NCBI GenBank assembly: GCA_905147135.1
Contig: LR990048.1
Location: 15,546,563-15,610,562, forward strand
Direction: 5' to 3'
Source of the DNA: Blastobasis lacticolella
Taxonomy: Eukaryota; Arthropoda; Insecta; Lepidoptera; Blastobasidae
Length of the DNA: 64,000 nt
Shown here: one piece after another, positions 44,633 to 56,210 of the stretch
Numbering within the stretch: the first letter of the stretch is position 1
Layout of the letters: the number at the start of each line of letters is the position of its first letter
The notes under the pieces: generated by a model
What the model was told of the DNA's origin: nothing
The model's database searches: none
The model's input: the letters and a program-made list of their open reading frames with translations, nothing else
Position numbers and translations under genes: made by a program

Positions 44633-46221
44633 ATAGCTATTGGAATGGTTACCACTGTCCATACAAATTCTTGTACGCGTTAACAATGTTATATCTGGCG
44701 GCTAGACAAGATTGTTGACAAACCTATTCGATCCGGTGGCCAAAACCGGAACAAAGTGTTGCCGTTTTGAAATGTTATGTCAATGCCAACAACAGCGATG
44801 CTGTTACCCGGTCAGACATTTTTGTGGCACTGTAGACGGCGCTGTTTTATTGACTACGGTAACCGTCAGAGTTATTTGTTCGTTCAACCGCATCAAGATG
44901 TATAGCTGATGTATGCTAGTGTCAGCAAGAGCAGTATAGTAGGACCACGCTAAGACCGAATCGCTTTAAAAAAAAAAATTCTGTATGGCAACTAATGCTA
45001 TGTCTTTTATCCGTCATAGAACGTCATTCATAAAAGTCATAACAAATAATTTGACAGACTTGAAAAATATTGTTGAGGCGATTGGCACATTGGAGCGCAG
45101 CGTTCATTCTGGCGAAATTTGGAAATATGTATAATTTTTATATTGTTTTATATACAATAAAAAATTTAGGAATTCTCCAAATTGTTATAATCTTTTCATA
45201 AATTTATATTATTTAGGCGAAAAATAATTTGAGAACTGAGTAACGGAATACCTATTTGACAATCCTGGAGACCTCACTTCACAGCAGCGGCCTATTTGAC
45301 GCCTTTTTATGTGGAAAGTACAGCGCCAAAAACTTATCTGACCCGCAGCCCGTGTCAAATGTTGCAAAGAAAAAAAACTACGGATCCGCACGAACGCGCG
45401 TGGATGTGTTGTCAGTGTGTTCGTCTATGAGTAATTTCCATAGAAACCGATGACAGCTCAAATAACTTTATGTCACGCACTAACGCACCTCACGCACAAC
45501 TGTACGGTGCTGCGTTCCAGTGTGCGGATCGCCTAAATAATAATGGACAATGACTGACAAGCACAGATTATCCAATAGATATTGCCATATCCACATTTTA
45601 TATTTTCTACCACTGTCAGTTGATTCGGACTAATCGTGGTCCTATTATAGTAGGTAAATGTACTTGGAACCCACAATCATCCGCGAAACCGTCGGGTTTA
45701 GATTATGTTTATTTATGTACCTTGGCCCAAAGCCTGAGATAGCCTAAACAATTCACCATTACAATTTTTACGTCGCTAATTTTAATCTCGAATACCCCAA
45801 ATGGCGATAAATAGCGTACATTGGCAACACTTTGTTGGCGCGACGCCGGCAGTACCGGACTAAGTCCATCAGAGGCCCGGGGCGGACAACCTTTATAAGG
45901 CCCCCAGTTTAAGAAGTTTGATGTAATTTTACAAGCTTTTTATTCAGTTCACATTTGTATGTTTAAGTGTTTTTATTTATTTAGTTAAAATTACTTCTTT
46001 GGCGGAGGGGGTCCTCGACCCTGATCTTAATTCTGTTTGAATAGTGATACGGCGATAGCTACGCCCCTGTCACAACTCCGAACCACCTCTTCGATATGTT
46101 CTAAGCATATTTTAAAGCCTTGTATAGGATTTGATCAAGGCAACTTGGAGACGTTTGGAGGCCCCCCTGGACCAGAGGCCCGGGGCAGGCCGCCTTTCCC
46201 GCTTTGTTCGTTAGTCCACCC
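44633..46221. other. Mostly unrecognised
   Basis: 45868-45910 and 46160-46215 share gaggcccggggc-containing words, probably one dispersed repeat. No exon was supported. Confidence 0.4.
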
Positions 46222-46420
46222 CTGGCGGCGCGGTGCCGGCGTGGCGTGAGCTCGGCGCGAGCGCGGTGCGATATTTGCTAGGCAACGACAGCGCGGCGCG
46301 ATAGTTGCTAGGCAACGACAGCGCGGCGCGAGCGCGGTGCGATCGTTGCCTAGGCAACGCGCCAGCATCGCGCCGCGCCCGAGCCGCGCTCGCGCCGAGC
46401 TTTGTGTGTGGCAAGGCCTT
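46222..46420. mobile_element. GC-rich palindromic element, copy 2
   Basis: Carries GTTGCCTAGGCAAC (46345-46358), flanked by gcgcggtgcgatc/agcatcgcgccgcgc. Two extra 30-bp units (gctaggcaacgacagcgcgg at 46277 and 46307) extend the left side. The right end gagctttgtgtgtggcaagg is the inverse of the start of copy 1. Confidence 0.65.
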
Positions 46421-46579
46421 AACGTTGCAAAATTCAAATTTATGAGTCAAGAGTAATATGAAGTTATTAGTAATATTGAGGCCATACACCATGAAAAATA
46501 TGTGCGAAAAATTCTAAAAAAACAGCATCCCAAATAACAAATCTACAATAAATTATATTCATCCGAGCATTCCGAGCGG

Positions 46580-46655
46580 TTAGTCCCGGATTTTCCTTCA
46601 GGGTCCGCTTTCCGACTCGTGCATCTTCACTTCGCCCGATTAATTCGCATTATCA
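46580..46655 (-). repeat. Small RTE LINE 3' fragment
   Basis: agggtccgctttccgactcg and cttcacttcgcccgatta parallel the RTE end at 58050-58100. Confidence 0.4.
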
Positions 46656-47031
46656 AATATTGATTAAATTACAAATTATATAGGCTCGTTCCTCGGACAG
46701 AGGATAATGATAACGAGGCAACGCAACTAGTTTTCTGGGAACCATTCCGGGGGACAACGGTGTGAATAACTTGTTTCATATATACTATTATAGTATTCGT
46801 GTTTTTTTTATTTAACCATTTATTGTACACAAGATTGTTACAAAACTATATGACAGAATATATCAGTCACAACAGACCAACTTATTTCTCCAATGTAATT
46901 TCTACCAGCACGCCTACAGCATTATTATTTAATATAGTAATATTTTTTCTGTAAATAAATTAATACTTATTTTCTTGCATTTTATATTTATATTGTTCCC
47001 CTATTTATAAATCTTGTATGTGTGTGTCCAG

Positions 47032-47180
47032 TGCGGCGGCGGCGGCGGCGGCGGCGGCGGAGGCGCTCGGCGCGTGCCGCCGCGCCCCACCCCCTCTGCT
47101 GCGCTCGCGCACGCTGCCGGCCATCATCGCGCCCGGCTTCACGATACTGCAGGCGCAGATCGATCCGCAGAGGGCTAATG
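47032..47180 (+). CDS. Putative coding exon with alanine run
   Basis: Acceptor gtgtgtccAG at 47030-47031 and donor GTGAGT at 47181. The exon is 149 nt with one leading base and one trailing base. It encodes nine alanines (GCG repeats), EALGACRRAPPPLL, then RSRTLPAIIAPGFTILQAQI and DPQRAN. The last part looks like conserved protein. The incoming phase fits the donor at 27554, so both may be exons of one gene with a 19.5-kb intron. An in-frame ATG at 47018 is an alternative start. The next exon was not found; it may lie beyond this window. Family not recognised. Confidence 0.6.
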
Positions 47181-48532
47181 GTGAGTGCAACTGTAATTTG
47201 AGTCAAGTCGTTGAAGAAACGATTATAGGTATCTGTATATGTTGAAGGTGCTCGAATTGAATTTTGCTCAAGTAGGAAAGCACGACGACCATTTCCGTAT
47301 ATGTTTTAGAAGGTGGTTAAGTAATAATTTAGTGGACTGTATAATAGTAGCATATATGCGAAATTAGCCTCTGAGAAACCGGAGTGAAGGACTTTGATTC
47401 AATCCAAAGTTTGAGACTTTGAAGAGCAGCGGCGTTAAGATCTCGACACAAAAGCCAGACCTACAATTATGTAAATGGTGTGCTCACATGCCCGCAATGT
47501 GCGAGGGTCTGTGTAAAGAAGATTGGCTACGTAAGCCACGTGCGAGCACATGAACGCCAACAACAGAGGAATTGAAGCAGTCGCTGTAGCCGATAGCGGC
47601 GAGGAGAACATCATCATTATATGCGAAATCTTGTTGTAGGTTATAAAAGTCTCAATTTGCTAATGAGTGTGACTTTACAAAAAAAAACTATAATATGCGA
47701 CATGGATAATAAGGAATGTGGCGGAAAAAGAAACAATCACGTCGCCATCGTGAAATCCCTGACGTCCCGTAAAAAAGACCTAGCGCTCTTCTTTATGGAA
47801 TTACGATCCTTGACGCATTTGACATAGTAACAATGGCCTCAAATTTGACGGCTTAAACCGACTAATTTTATAATATGTAACAGTGACGACTACCGTGGAA
47901 AAGGTATTTAACCTAAAGGTACAAACCCTCATTTGCGTCGAGTTATATTTCCGACTCAGATTATTCAATGATTCAACGGCACCCATCAAACTTCATAACG
48001 TCCCTGCATTACATATATTTCGAATCCGTTCTTAAACACTGGCTTCTGCTCTGAGGAGCTTTTTTATTCTTTTTTGGAGTAAATCCAGCCAGTAACGGTA
48101 GCGGTCGCGTTCGCGTGAGCTTTGGTCGTTTTTCTTACCTCGTTACTTTGCCGGTGCATTTCCACAGCACGCTATCGCTCGTTGCAAAGGACCAATGCCA
48201 TTTTCAATTTGAAGCGCTGAATACTGACTGCTTGGTGAGCGTAATGGATGAAAACCCCGTTGGGGGATGCGTGGATTAAAAATGATTCATTATCTAAGAT
48301 ACTCCTATATACTCTTGTCGTGGAAAAATTCTCGTAGTTTTTAATTTTTTAAGCTACTACAATGAAAAAGTATTTAAAATCCTTTTGTACATTTTATGTG
48401 AAAGTATAAACTTTTACATTTATAATTAGTTATTGTAAATTCAACACCAATTCCAACCAAACCTTTCGCTAATACACTTATAATGTGAACAGCCAAGGAG
48501 TGGAACTCGGGTTTGATATAATCTGGGCCTTT
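47181..48532. other. Nothing recognised
   Basis: Probably intron sequence if the exon at 47032 is real; no repeat identified. Confidence 0.35.
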
Positions 48533-48625
48533 TGAGTGAATAGGCATTATCTAGCTAAGAGTGCTACACCATCGTACACATCATCACTTACTATCAAGAG
48601 ACGATGACGGATAAATGCTTTAGTA
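48533..48625 (+). repeat. Diverged Zenon LINE 3' end
   Basis: tgagtgaataggcattatct, cgtacacatcatcacttact and gatgacggataaatgcttta follow the order of 32385-32497. Confidence 0.55.
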
Positions 48626-48654
48626 TACAATAAAAAGCTCTGGTGAGTAAGTAA

Positions 48655-48790
48655 TGTTGTGCCCGAAGATGAAGCATGTCTGTCTAGGAACAGCCTATTC
48701 GCCCTAGTCTTCAAGGCGTCCAAATTATGAGGGGCAGCCCCCCTCTACACGTGATGAGCTGGTTCAGGACGTGCCAGTATAATACGCCCT
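48655..48790 (-). pseudogene. Zenon LINE C-terminal fragment
   Basis: Plus-strand gaagatgaagcatgtctgtc, aggaacagcctattcgccct and cttcaaggcgtccaaattat: the reverse complement of the Zenon C-terminal region. Confidence 0.6.
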
Positions 48791-49844
48791 TACTTCCGAT
48801 GGCTGTACTTGTGGGCACAAGTACTGTCATCTGCTCAATGTAGTAACTCCCAATAAAATAGTGTGTAAGCAAAATGTCATTCCGATTATAATGTTCAAGG
48901 AGCACACTCGCAGGCAACACGCACACAATCGACAATCGACGTTGCAAAACGTTTTGCTTGACATATATCTTCTTGGTAACGCGATAACACGTTATACAAC
49001 ATACTTTCATCAAAGACGTTTGTAGACGTTGCTTTCATAAAATTAATGTCTCAATAGTAAAAGCCCAGTTTATGTTCTGAATCTGTATTTTCCTCGCGTA
49101 ACTATTCCATCAATATCAATCCAAGAAGAGTGTCGTACAAAAGGCTCTTTTCTGGGAACTCACTTGGCGCATTGTGAAAGTTTTTTCGAGTTAATATCCT
49201 TGGGGAGAATATGTAGAGCTACAATTGAGAGGATTCTAGTTTCCGCTAAAGTACCTAAGTAAAGTAGGACTAGAAGTTACCACATCTAAACCTAGGCATA
49301 CATACATACATACGGTACGATACATACGGTACTCGTTTAATAACAAAACTAATAAAAAAACCAATTCACCAATGAAAAATATCTACATAGTTACATATTT
49401 GAAATCACAGGTATCTACTAAAATTTCAATGTCTAACACTCGCGTAAACGCCACTAAAGGCGTACGCGGGGAGGGCTTTCTAAACGGTTAAGTTTTTGAA
49501 ATCGCGGCATCTATCCGACCGCGGCAACAATCCGGGACCCTCTACATAATTAAGTCTATTTGAAACGATGCTCATAATACCAGAGATATGAGCATGAAGT
49601 TATACGTAAAAGGGATATGGGATAGTGAAACTTCAGTCACAATTTGACACGGATCGTGTCCAAGACAGCCCCAAAGTTTCCACAAAGCCTTCAAGTTAAT
49701 GTTATCTTTGACTAAGATGTGTCTAGCTTTGAGCTTATTGTCCAACAATGATACAAAGTTTACCCTATAAAGTTGTTGTTGGTGACCTACTGTAATGTTA
49801 CAATGAATAGAATGAATAATTCCACTATTTTAAGTATGTTTTTC
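48791..49844. other. Nothing recognised apart from a short CATA repeat
   Basis: (CATA)n at about 49297-49315. No gene. Confidence 0.4.
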
Positions 49845-50165
49845 GCTGTCCAGAGAATTGGCAGCAGAGTCTTCTGTTGTGTGTATTTAATTCTGTGATC
49901 TCCAAACCTCCTGTTAAGCGCGAAAATTGAGGTAACCCTTCACTAATATGGTAGAGGCTCAGGTCCACTGAATTGATGGTGGTTGTGGTGGTAGCTGTGA
50001 TGCCCGTAGTGTACATACATTAAGGTTCAGTCTCTTGCAATTAAGGGGATTAAGCAACTAATATGAGCCACCTGCATACCAAAAAAAGGATAGCAACGTT
50101 TTCTTAAATCCTCTATTATTTGGGAAAAGACTCCTCTACTCCAGCAGTGGGTTGTTATGGGCTGT
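49845..50165 (+). repeat. Two highly diverged GAT-tailed element fragments
   Basis: 49850-50000 keeps gcagcagagtcttctg, attctgtgatctccaaacct and caggtccactgaattgatgg. 50080-50165 keeps ggatagcaacgttttcttaa and ccagcagtgggttgttatgg. Both are old copies. Confidence 0.45.
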
Positions 50166-50723
50166 TGCATATATGTACACTACTTTTCTATTATTCAACA
50201 TTGAACAATACAAAGAACCTGTACCTCATATTTAGTTGCAATTAATACCAAAAGCCTTCGCAAGGAATACTGAATCCTGATTAATTTTGCTACACACACC
50301 CTACAAAATGGTGTGAGATATTCTGAAGTAACATTTCAGGTAACTCATCTGGAGACGTAATAAGGAGGTAAATGCGGTAATAGAGTGCAGGGGGAATTGA
50401 ATTCTGGCAATGGTCCAACCGTATTGAGCAGAGTGCTGGCTCAAGTGAAAAGAGAACCCGAGGCAGGAAATATAAGTTCAAAACTGCGAGTAACCGATGC
50501 GATTGCTCGAATAACTGACCAATGAGGAATAAGCGTGTATGGTGCAAGTTGATAGGATTCACTATTTTCGAAGGAGGTATATCATCATTTAAATCTTCAA
50601 AAGGTAAGAATCTACATAAAATTGTATAGAGTTACTCCCCGAACTTATATTACCAGGGCTTCGATTCTGGTACGGAAATCGTCTCAGTTGCAGTAACATT
50701 ACAATTGCATTGCATGTCAAACG
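50166..50723. other. Nothing recognised
   Basis: No supported feature. Confidence 0.4.
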
Positions 50724-50809
50724 TGTGATTGTTAATCTAATGACAGATATCGAGTTGCAACTTCCATGTGATTGTTATTCAAATGACAGATATTGAGTTG
50801 CAACTTTCA
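50724..50809 (+). repeat. 43-bp tandem duplication
   Basis: tgtgattgttaatctaatga (50724) and tgtgattgttattcaaatga (50767), each followed by cagatat(c/t)gagttgcaac. Confidence 0.85.
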
Positions 50810-51434
50810 TGAGTTAGAACTGTTCCACAATAAGTTTTCTGGAACTCTAGTTGCATTATGGTTGCATTGCTAAGTTGCATCCTTCTTAGTTGTCAAACTG
50901 CCTTAAATTATGTCAACGAAAAGTGTCAACGGTATGATCGAACAATGATTTAACTGCAATGTTACTCTGATGTTACTCTGATGTAACTCTGATATTACTG
51001 TGATCGAGCTCTGAACTCTTGGAGTTGGAGTTAAATTAAAGTTGCTACTATACTACTGTCAGATGAAAGTATTCCATCAGACGTGATATTCAATACAATT
51101 TGACAAAGAACGGTAGTGAATTCTTACTTAAAAAATTATAAAATTAAATAAAAATAGATGCTAGGAATCCAATGGATGGATGAAGCGGCGGTGGCGCTCG
51201 ATGCAGATCAGACCAGAGGTGATGCAGGCAAGACTCGGAAAAGGAATCTACAAACTCGGTCCCTAAATAGGGCTTCCTCCTCATCAGAATCTGCTTTTGT
51301 CAAGCGCTACCGCCTCAATAGAAGAACAAACCATGGACCTCATTAACACAGCCGCTTCATACGTTTCTTCGCCAAGAAGACAGGATCGATGGGACGTAGA
51401 GACAAAGTCATGTAACTAGTGTTTGATGCCAAAG
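50810..51434. other. Short ATGTTACTCTG repeats; otherwise unassigned
   Basis: About four 11-bp units (gatgttactct-like) at 50958-51005. An open frame at 51158-51346 is hydrophilic and unsupported. Confidence 0.4.
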
Positions 51435-51566
51435 GGAGCGTCGGTTAGCATTCAACTAATGTACTTAACTCAGAAAAAAGTCATTGGCACATGGCCGCAG
51501 TGGGATTCGAACCCGGAACCCCTCGCTTACGAGTCGGATACCTTAACCACTCGGCCACCGACGCTC
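51435..51566 (-). mobile_element. tRNA-derived SINE head
   Basis: The minus-strand head is intact (gagcgtcggtggccgagtgg, gggttcgaatcccactgcgg) and is followed only by the first body segment; 3' truncated or recombined. Confidence 0.8.
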
Positions 51567-51584
51567 TTTAGGTTTAGGTCAGGT

Positions 51585-51995
51585 TTAGGTCCCTATTTAC
51601 TGTATATCCAAACCAGCGCTGGCGAGCCTTCTTAACCATATTAGCGATGTCTCTCGCGCTAAGGTTCTCGTGGATGTAACCATTACGGTCTCGGTCGAGT
51701 CGCGTAACGCTACATACCCACCGCAGCATTTTCATTTCGTTGGCGTGAAGTAAACGAACATACTTCGTCAGCGCCGATCAAGTCACGCAGCCATGGAGTA
51801 CCACAGACATAATGATGCTCTTGTATAAAGGCTAGTCCCTTGAGCTTGATGTGGATTATAGAGTCACAATCCCGCCGTTTGGCACTAGCTGCACTGTTTT
51901 CTAGCACTTCTTTCCACGTATTTGCGTGGAACGTGAACGTGAACTCAATATCCAGTCTGTCAGTACGATGACCAGCAGAGAGGGCATCAAGCACA
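51585..51995 (-). pseudogene. RTE LINE reverse-transcriptase fragment
   Basis: Overlaps in content with 250-480 of the 5'-most RTE copy: cttcgtcagcgccgatcaag, ccatggagtaccacagacat and gagtcacaatcccgccgttt match its cagcgctgg, catagagcatcacc and ggatcacagatgac blocks. The minus-strand peptide includes WLRDLIGADEVCS and FHANTWKEVLENSAASAKRR. Confidence 0.6.
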
Positions 51996-52707
51996 ACACA
52001 GAACAGCTAATACCTAATGACAAAAACCTCTTGAACATATACAGCAAACAGGAAGGGGTTTTATAGACGAAACTAATACGAATGATAAAATTTAATAAAA
52101 AATCACTGCTTATTAATTTCTTATTCGTTTTAGGTGCTCGTGACACAGTAACACAGTATGACAGGTGTTTTTGACCACCGGCAGCTACCAAACTGTAGTA
52201 GGTGATGCCAAAAACGAGTGTCAGCCAACCCAGCACGTCAAGAGCGATCCACCAGGTGGTAGATGCGATAACCCGCTCGGATGTTATGAATAAGAAAATA
52301 AATTTCCCTATAAAGAGAGAGAATCGTCGCTCCTTCGTCCGCGTGTTTTAGGGCAGTTTATGTTTCCCAAGTGACCATTTTAAATGACCTCCCTAATGTA
52401 TGGTAGCTAGTACTACGGAGAGGTCAAGCTGTATCTCTGGTTATACCCGACCGCATTAGATAAAACATGGCTTAGATTTAAAACCCAAAACTATCTAACT
52501 GAAAACAACATCAAACTCTGTACGGCGCCATTTCCATATTTCTTATAGTTTAGATGATCTATTATGGTTCTACATCAGGTGTTCCAGTTTTCAAAATAAA
52601 TTATACCCTATATACCCCAGCTTTAATAGCTACACAACAAAAAAATTGGATGTTAGTACATCTAACCCAAACAATAGACTAATAGGTACAAATTTTATTG
52701 TCCATGC
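51996..52707. other. Nothing recognised
   Basis: No supported feature. Confidence 0.4.
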
Positions 52708-52986
52708 AGATGTCTTTTAGTTCATCGTATGCTGCATTATGACCCCGAAACCGCTGATAAAATTGTAAACGCTGGCTGCTACCTCTATAATGTGGCTCAT
52801 GCGGCGATGATGCCATACGAGCCATGTCAAGACAGGAGAGGCGGTTACCAGCGGCGCGGCAGGGCACGAGCCGGCGGCTGCTGCGAGAGGCGCTGCGCGA
52901 AGAATTGTGGACCTGCATATAGGCCGGGAGCGACAGCAGAGACATGTTCACAGACTTTGGAGGGAGAAATCCTAAGCAGCTCGTAA
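52708..52986 (+). pseudogene. PIF/Harbinger (HARBI1-like) nuclease C-terminal fragment
   Basis: RCLLVHRMLHYDPETADKIV followed by NAGCYLYNVAHAAMMPYEP is the C-terminal signature of Harbinger-type transposase/nuclease proteins (RCLLKHRVLHY...NACAVLHNM in family members). A basic Arg/Gly-rich stretch follows, up to a stop at 52984-52986. The catalytic core lies upstream and is not present, so this is a remnant. Confidence 0.6.
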
Positions 52987-53237
52987 CAGTCCTCTGCTGG
53001 AGTTATTTATTTAAAACTGTAATTTTTTTATCTAAATTATGTGTATACAAAATCTATTGAAAATAAATATTCTACAAAATTATTAAAGCTTTGTATAATT
53101 AGTAATATACCTATTTTTTATAGTGTAGTTTTGAGTTTAATTTTAATAAAGTTACTTTGCTTAGCCACCCAATACAAATTAGTAATTGCGCGCGCAAAGT
53201 ACGTGACTATAAAATAGGCACTAAACAAATAAATAAC

Positions 53238-53520
53238 AATGTTGCTCTATAAAGCGGTAATTCGACCTATGATCTGCTATAGGGCTGTTGTTTTCGGTCC
53301 GCCCTCGGTTGGTAAACCAAGCCGCGACGAACATGCGCAAAGAGTTTTCCCTGGAGAGTACAACATGGGTTCTTCAAGAAAGGGGTGAAAAGGTTTTTAC
53401 GGGGTCGGCAACACGTGGGTGATGCCCCTGGTATTGCAAACGTCCATAAGCTACGGTGACTGCTTACCATCGGGCGGGCCGTAAGCTTGTTTGCCACCTT
53501 TGTGGTATTAAAAAAATATA
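53238..53520 (+). repeat. LINE fragment followed by a short retroelement 3' end
   Basis: 53238-53300 encodes LLYKAVIRPMICYRAVVFGP, a reverse-transcriptase C-terminal motif. 53360-53520 has ggtgactgcttaccatcggg, gggccgtaagcttgtttgcc and an A-rich tail, a known style of lepidopteran retroelement end. Confidence 0.55.
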
Positions 53521-53758
53521 GTGTATACATTGGCAACTGTATTGAATGTCTTGTCTGAAATAGTATTAACAAAATTCAGATATTCTGTTCCTTTAGACTA
53601 TAATAAAAATGTGGGAGACGGTAATACCAATGCCTGTCTAGATAATGAACAGAATGTCTAGGTATTAAATTTAGTATAAATATGTTTTCCACAAGAAAAA
53701 GCACTTACTAAAATAAAAAATAGCTAAATTATTTAAAAAACAATTAATTTATGTTTCT

Positions 53759-54142
53759 ATCTGGAGTATTGTACTGTACGGGAGTGAGACGTGGACGCTG
53801 ACTGCGGAGGATAAGAAGAGATTGGGCGCATTTGAAATGTGGTGCTGGAGGAAAATAGAAAGGATTAGCTGGAGGGAAAAAAAGACAAACGAAGAAGTGT
53901 TGAATTTAGTGAAGTTACTAAAACTAAAAGTACTAAAAGTTATTGAGAACAGAAGTTGGAAAATGCTAGGATATGTAATAAGACATGACAACTTTTTAAG
54001 AGTGATAATAGAACGCAAAGTTAAAGAAAAGAGAGGAAGAGGAAGGCCAAGATATGAATATTGAAAGGATGTGATGGAAAAAGTGAGCGCCGGAGATTAT
54101 AAAGAGATGAAGAGGTTGGCAGATAGGAGAAAAGAGTGGTGA
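53759..54142 (+). pseudogene. LINE reverse-transcriptase C-terminal fragment
   Basis: One frame with a single internal stop (54062-54064): SIVLYGSETWTLTAEDKKRL, FEMWCWRKIERISWREKKTN, RSWKMLGYVIRHDNF, KRGRGRPRYEY, then KDVMEKVSAGDYKEMKRLAD to a final stop at 54140-54142. This GSETWTL...FEMWCWR...GHxxR...GRPR order is the usual C-terminus of RTE/L2-like elements (often annotated as craniofacial development protein 2-like). Tail at about 54177-54187. Confidence 0.8.
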
Positions 54143-54534
54143 TTGCTCCACCGACAAGAGTCATACTCTTAAATATATTATGATGTTTTCGTTCAGGCCG
54201 AAGGGGGTTCTTCACATAGATTTTAAATTTTTTAGGATAGAAGTCTTTACTAGGATGCTTTTTAAGCTACGTAAATTCTTTTGTTAACAGATTGAATACA
54301 ATAACAATATTCATAATTTCACAAGAGTGGACAATTGACCGGGCTACGGGCACAATAGCTCCCACATAGTGTATGGGAAAGTGTCATCCCACACCCTAAT
54401 TCTGGTCATATTATAAAATACATAAATGTTTAGTAAAGTATAAGATTACATTTAACCTTACAACACCGAAAATATACAAAATATCTATAATTGCTCCGTC
54501 CTACCTACTAAGTTACCTACATCATAAAATACTG
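54143..54534. other. Nothing recognised
   Basis: 3' end of the LINE fragment, then AT-rich DNA. Confidence 0.4.
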
Positions 54535-54690
54535 AAGTTACTGGTCAAGTGAACTCACAAGGTGGAGCGACGACCTTGTAAGGATCGCAGGTACCACCTG
54601 GATGCGGAAAGCACAGGACCGGCCTTTGTGGAGATCTCTGGGGGAGGCATATGCCCAGCAGTGGGCCTCTTCTATGCGTGTAGGAGATTT
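54535..54690 (+). repeat. RTE LINE 3' end (second subfamily)
   Basis: ggatcgcaggtaccacctgg, gtggagatctctgggggagg and tatgcccagcagtgggcctc are the end of a widespread lepidopteran RTE subfamily. Confidence 0.65.
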
Positions 54691-55460
54691 GGGGCTAAAA
54701 CCTATGGTAATGGAAATACTATGTGGGAGACATAAGGCTTAAGTCATCAGCAATAAGAAGCCACGGGTTTGATTCCCCGGCCGGGCAGAAATTAAAATGA
54801 TGAATTTAATTTCTGTTATGGATCTGACTGTTACAGCCCTTTCCAAAAGTAATTTCGGATTCGGTTCACAATACAGTATTTTCCTAGGTGTGAAAGTAAT
54901 TGTAAAAAACATTAGAAACATAAAGTTAAGAATTAAAGAACTTGCGTCAAGAGGATTTACATACAAACATATAAATTATGTGTTTTGTCAGATCTGGGTT
55001 TCTCATTTGACTAAGTTTTGCCGAAAATATTGATCAGAGTTTAAAAACAAAAACATTACTTTTTAAATTTCGATTTAAAAGGCGCAGTGGCCGATATGGC
55101 TAAGATATTAGTCTTTCGTATGCTTTTCAAGGTTTCCTAACACCATACGACCCAAAGGAAAATGATTTTAAAAAATTACGAAATCCAAACCATTATATTT
55201 TTTATTTACAATTTATTTATGTATTTATTCTGAAAGGCACTACTTGAAATAACAAAATACAGCTTATGCGTAGGTAAAGTTATACAATTCAGCAGTGATA
55301 ACAGTAATGTACAGCATTCTTTAATATGTATACAACAAGCAATACCAAGGTAGATGTAAACAAAATAGGAAATAAAATTAGGTATCTAAAATTTTAGTTT
55401 TTACAGAAATACTTTAAGCATGAATTTGAAAATATTTAGTTTAAATATCTATACATACAA
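54691..55460. other. Nothing recognised
   Basis: Two tRNA-like snippets (see rejected list); no gene. Confidence 0.4.
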
Positions 55461-55928
55461 GGTGTAAAAAGACCGCTAGCATTATTTGAAACCCCATATT
55501 CTACTCATGAAACTGAACAACTTTCCCCAAGAAACATACCCGCGGAAATGACTTCTAAATTTCGCTACCTAAAATAAATAATTAATTGCGACGCGCAATG
55601 TACATCGTCTGGCGTACGCCTCTCGTTCGCCCACGTGATTAGTAGCCACTGACCCCGCGCGGCCGGCCGGCCTTCACGCTTTACATTGCGTGCTTTTACT
55701 TAAACTGCATTTATTTCAACTTAAATTTGAACTTTGAGTGTCTAAATAATTGTGAATGATGTAGTTATCGATACTAGATATTTTTTTAGTACAAAAATAC
55801 AACTTTTTTAAAGAATCTCGATTTCTGTCTAAACTATGAGTTTCCGCGGGTATGTTTCTTAGGGAAAGTTGTTCAGTTTCATGGGTAGAATATGAGGTTT
55901 TAATTAATGCTAGCGGTCTGTTTACACC
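55461..55928. mobile_element. MITE with 88-bp terminal inverted repeats
   Basis: Left arm 55461-55548 (ggtgtaaaaagaccgctagc ... cccgcggaaa) is nearly the exact inverse of the right arm 55841-55928 (tttccgcggg ... gtctgtttacacc). The centre has a GC-rich patch (gcgcggccggccggcc). No coding sequence. Target duplication not clear. Confidence 0.85.
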
Positions 55929-56047
55929 ACCACAAACAAGGTAGACTATTTAAATCATCTTTGGGCTCAATCTTTAGCAGAATATCTAAAATCTGCAGAT
56001 TGTTCAATTCACAAAATGTTTTAGCTGTATATGTTATAAGTCGATCC

Positions 56048-56210
56048 AATGATTGGTTTCGCTCAAAGTCAGGTGTCATACTCCTTGTGTCTTCAAAATG
56101 AATCGGTTAAACCAAAAGAATGATCGTCGGCACATTTGAGATGTAAAAAACAAAAGACGTACAGAAGTCAGATACAGCACATCACCTGACTTAGAGCGAA
56201 ACCCATCATT
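56048..56210. repeat. Inverted repeat, 28-bp arms
   Basis: aatgattggtttcgctcaaa (56048) and gagcgaaacccatcatt (ending 56210) form arms with two mismatches, separated by about 107 bp. Probably a small MITE or a hairpin relic. Confidence 0.7.

Noticed and set aside
47005..47206. Minus-strand frames over the alanine exon
   Set aside because: They are open only because GCG repeats lack stops in any frame; the plus strand has both splice signals and the better peptide.
54720..54790. tRNA-like segment (gggtttgattccccggccg)
   Set aside because: A B-box-like word is present but no matching A box, anticodon stem or acceptor stem could be folded.
55079..55125. tRNA head (gcagtggccgatatggctaa)
   Set aside because: An A-box-like start only; no B box follows at the right distance.
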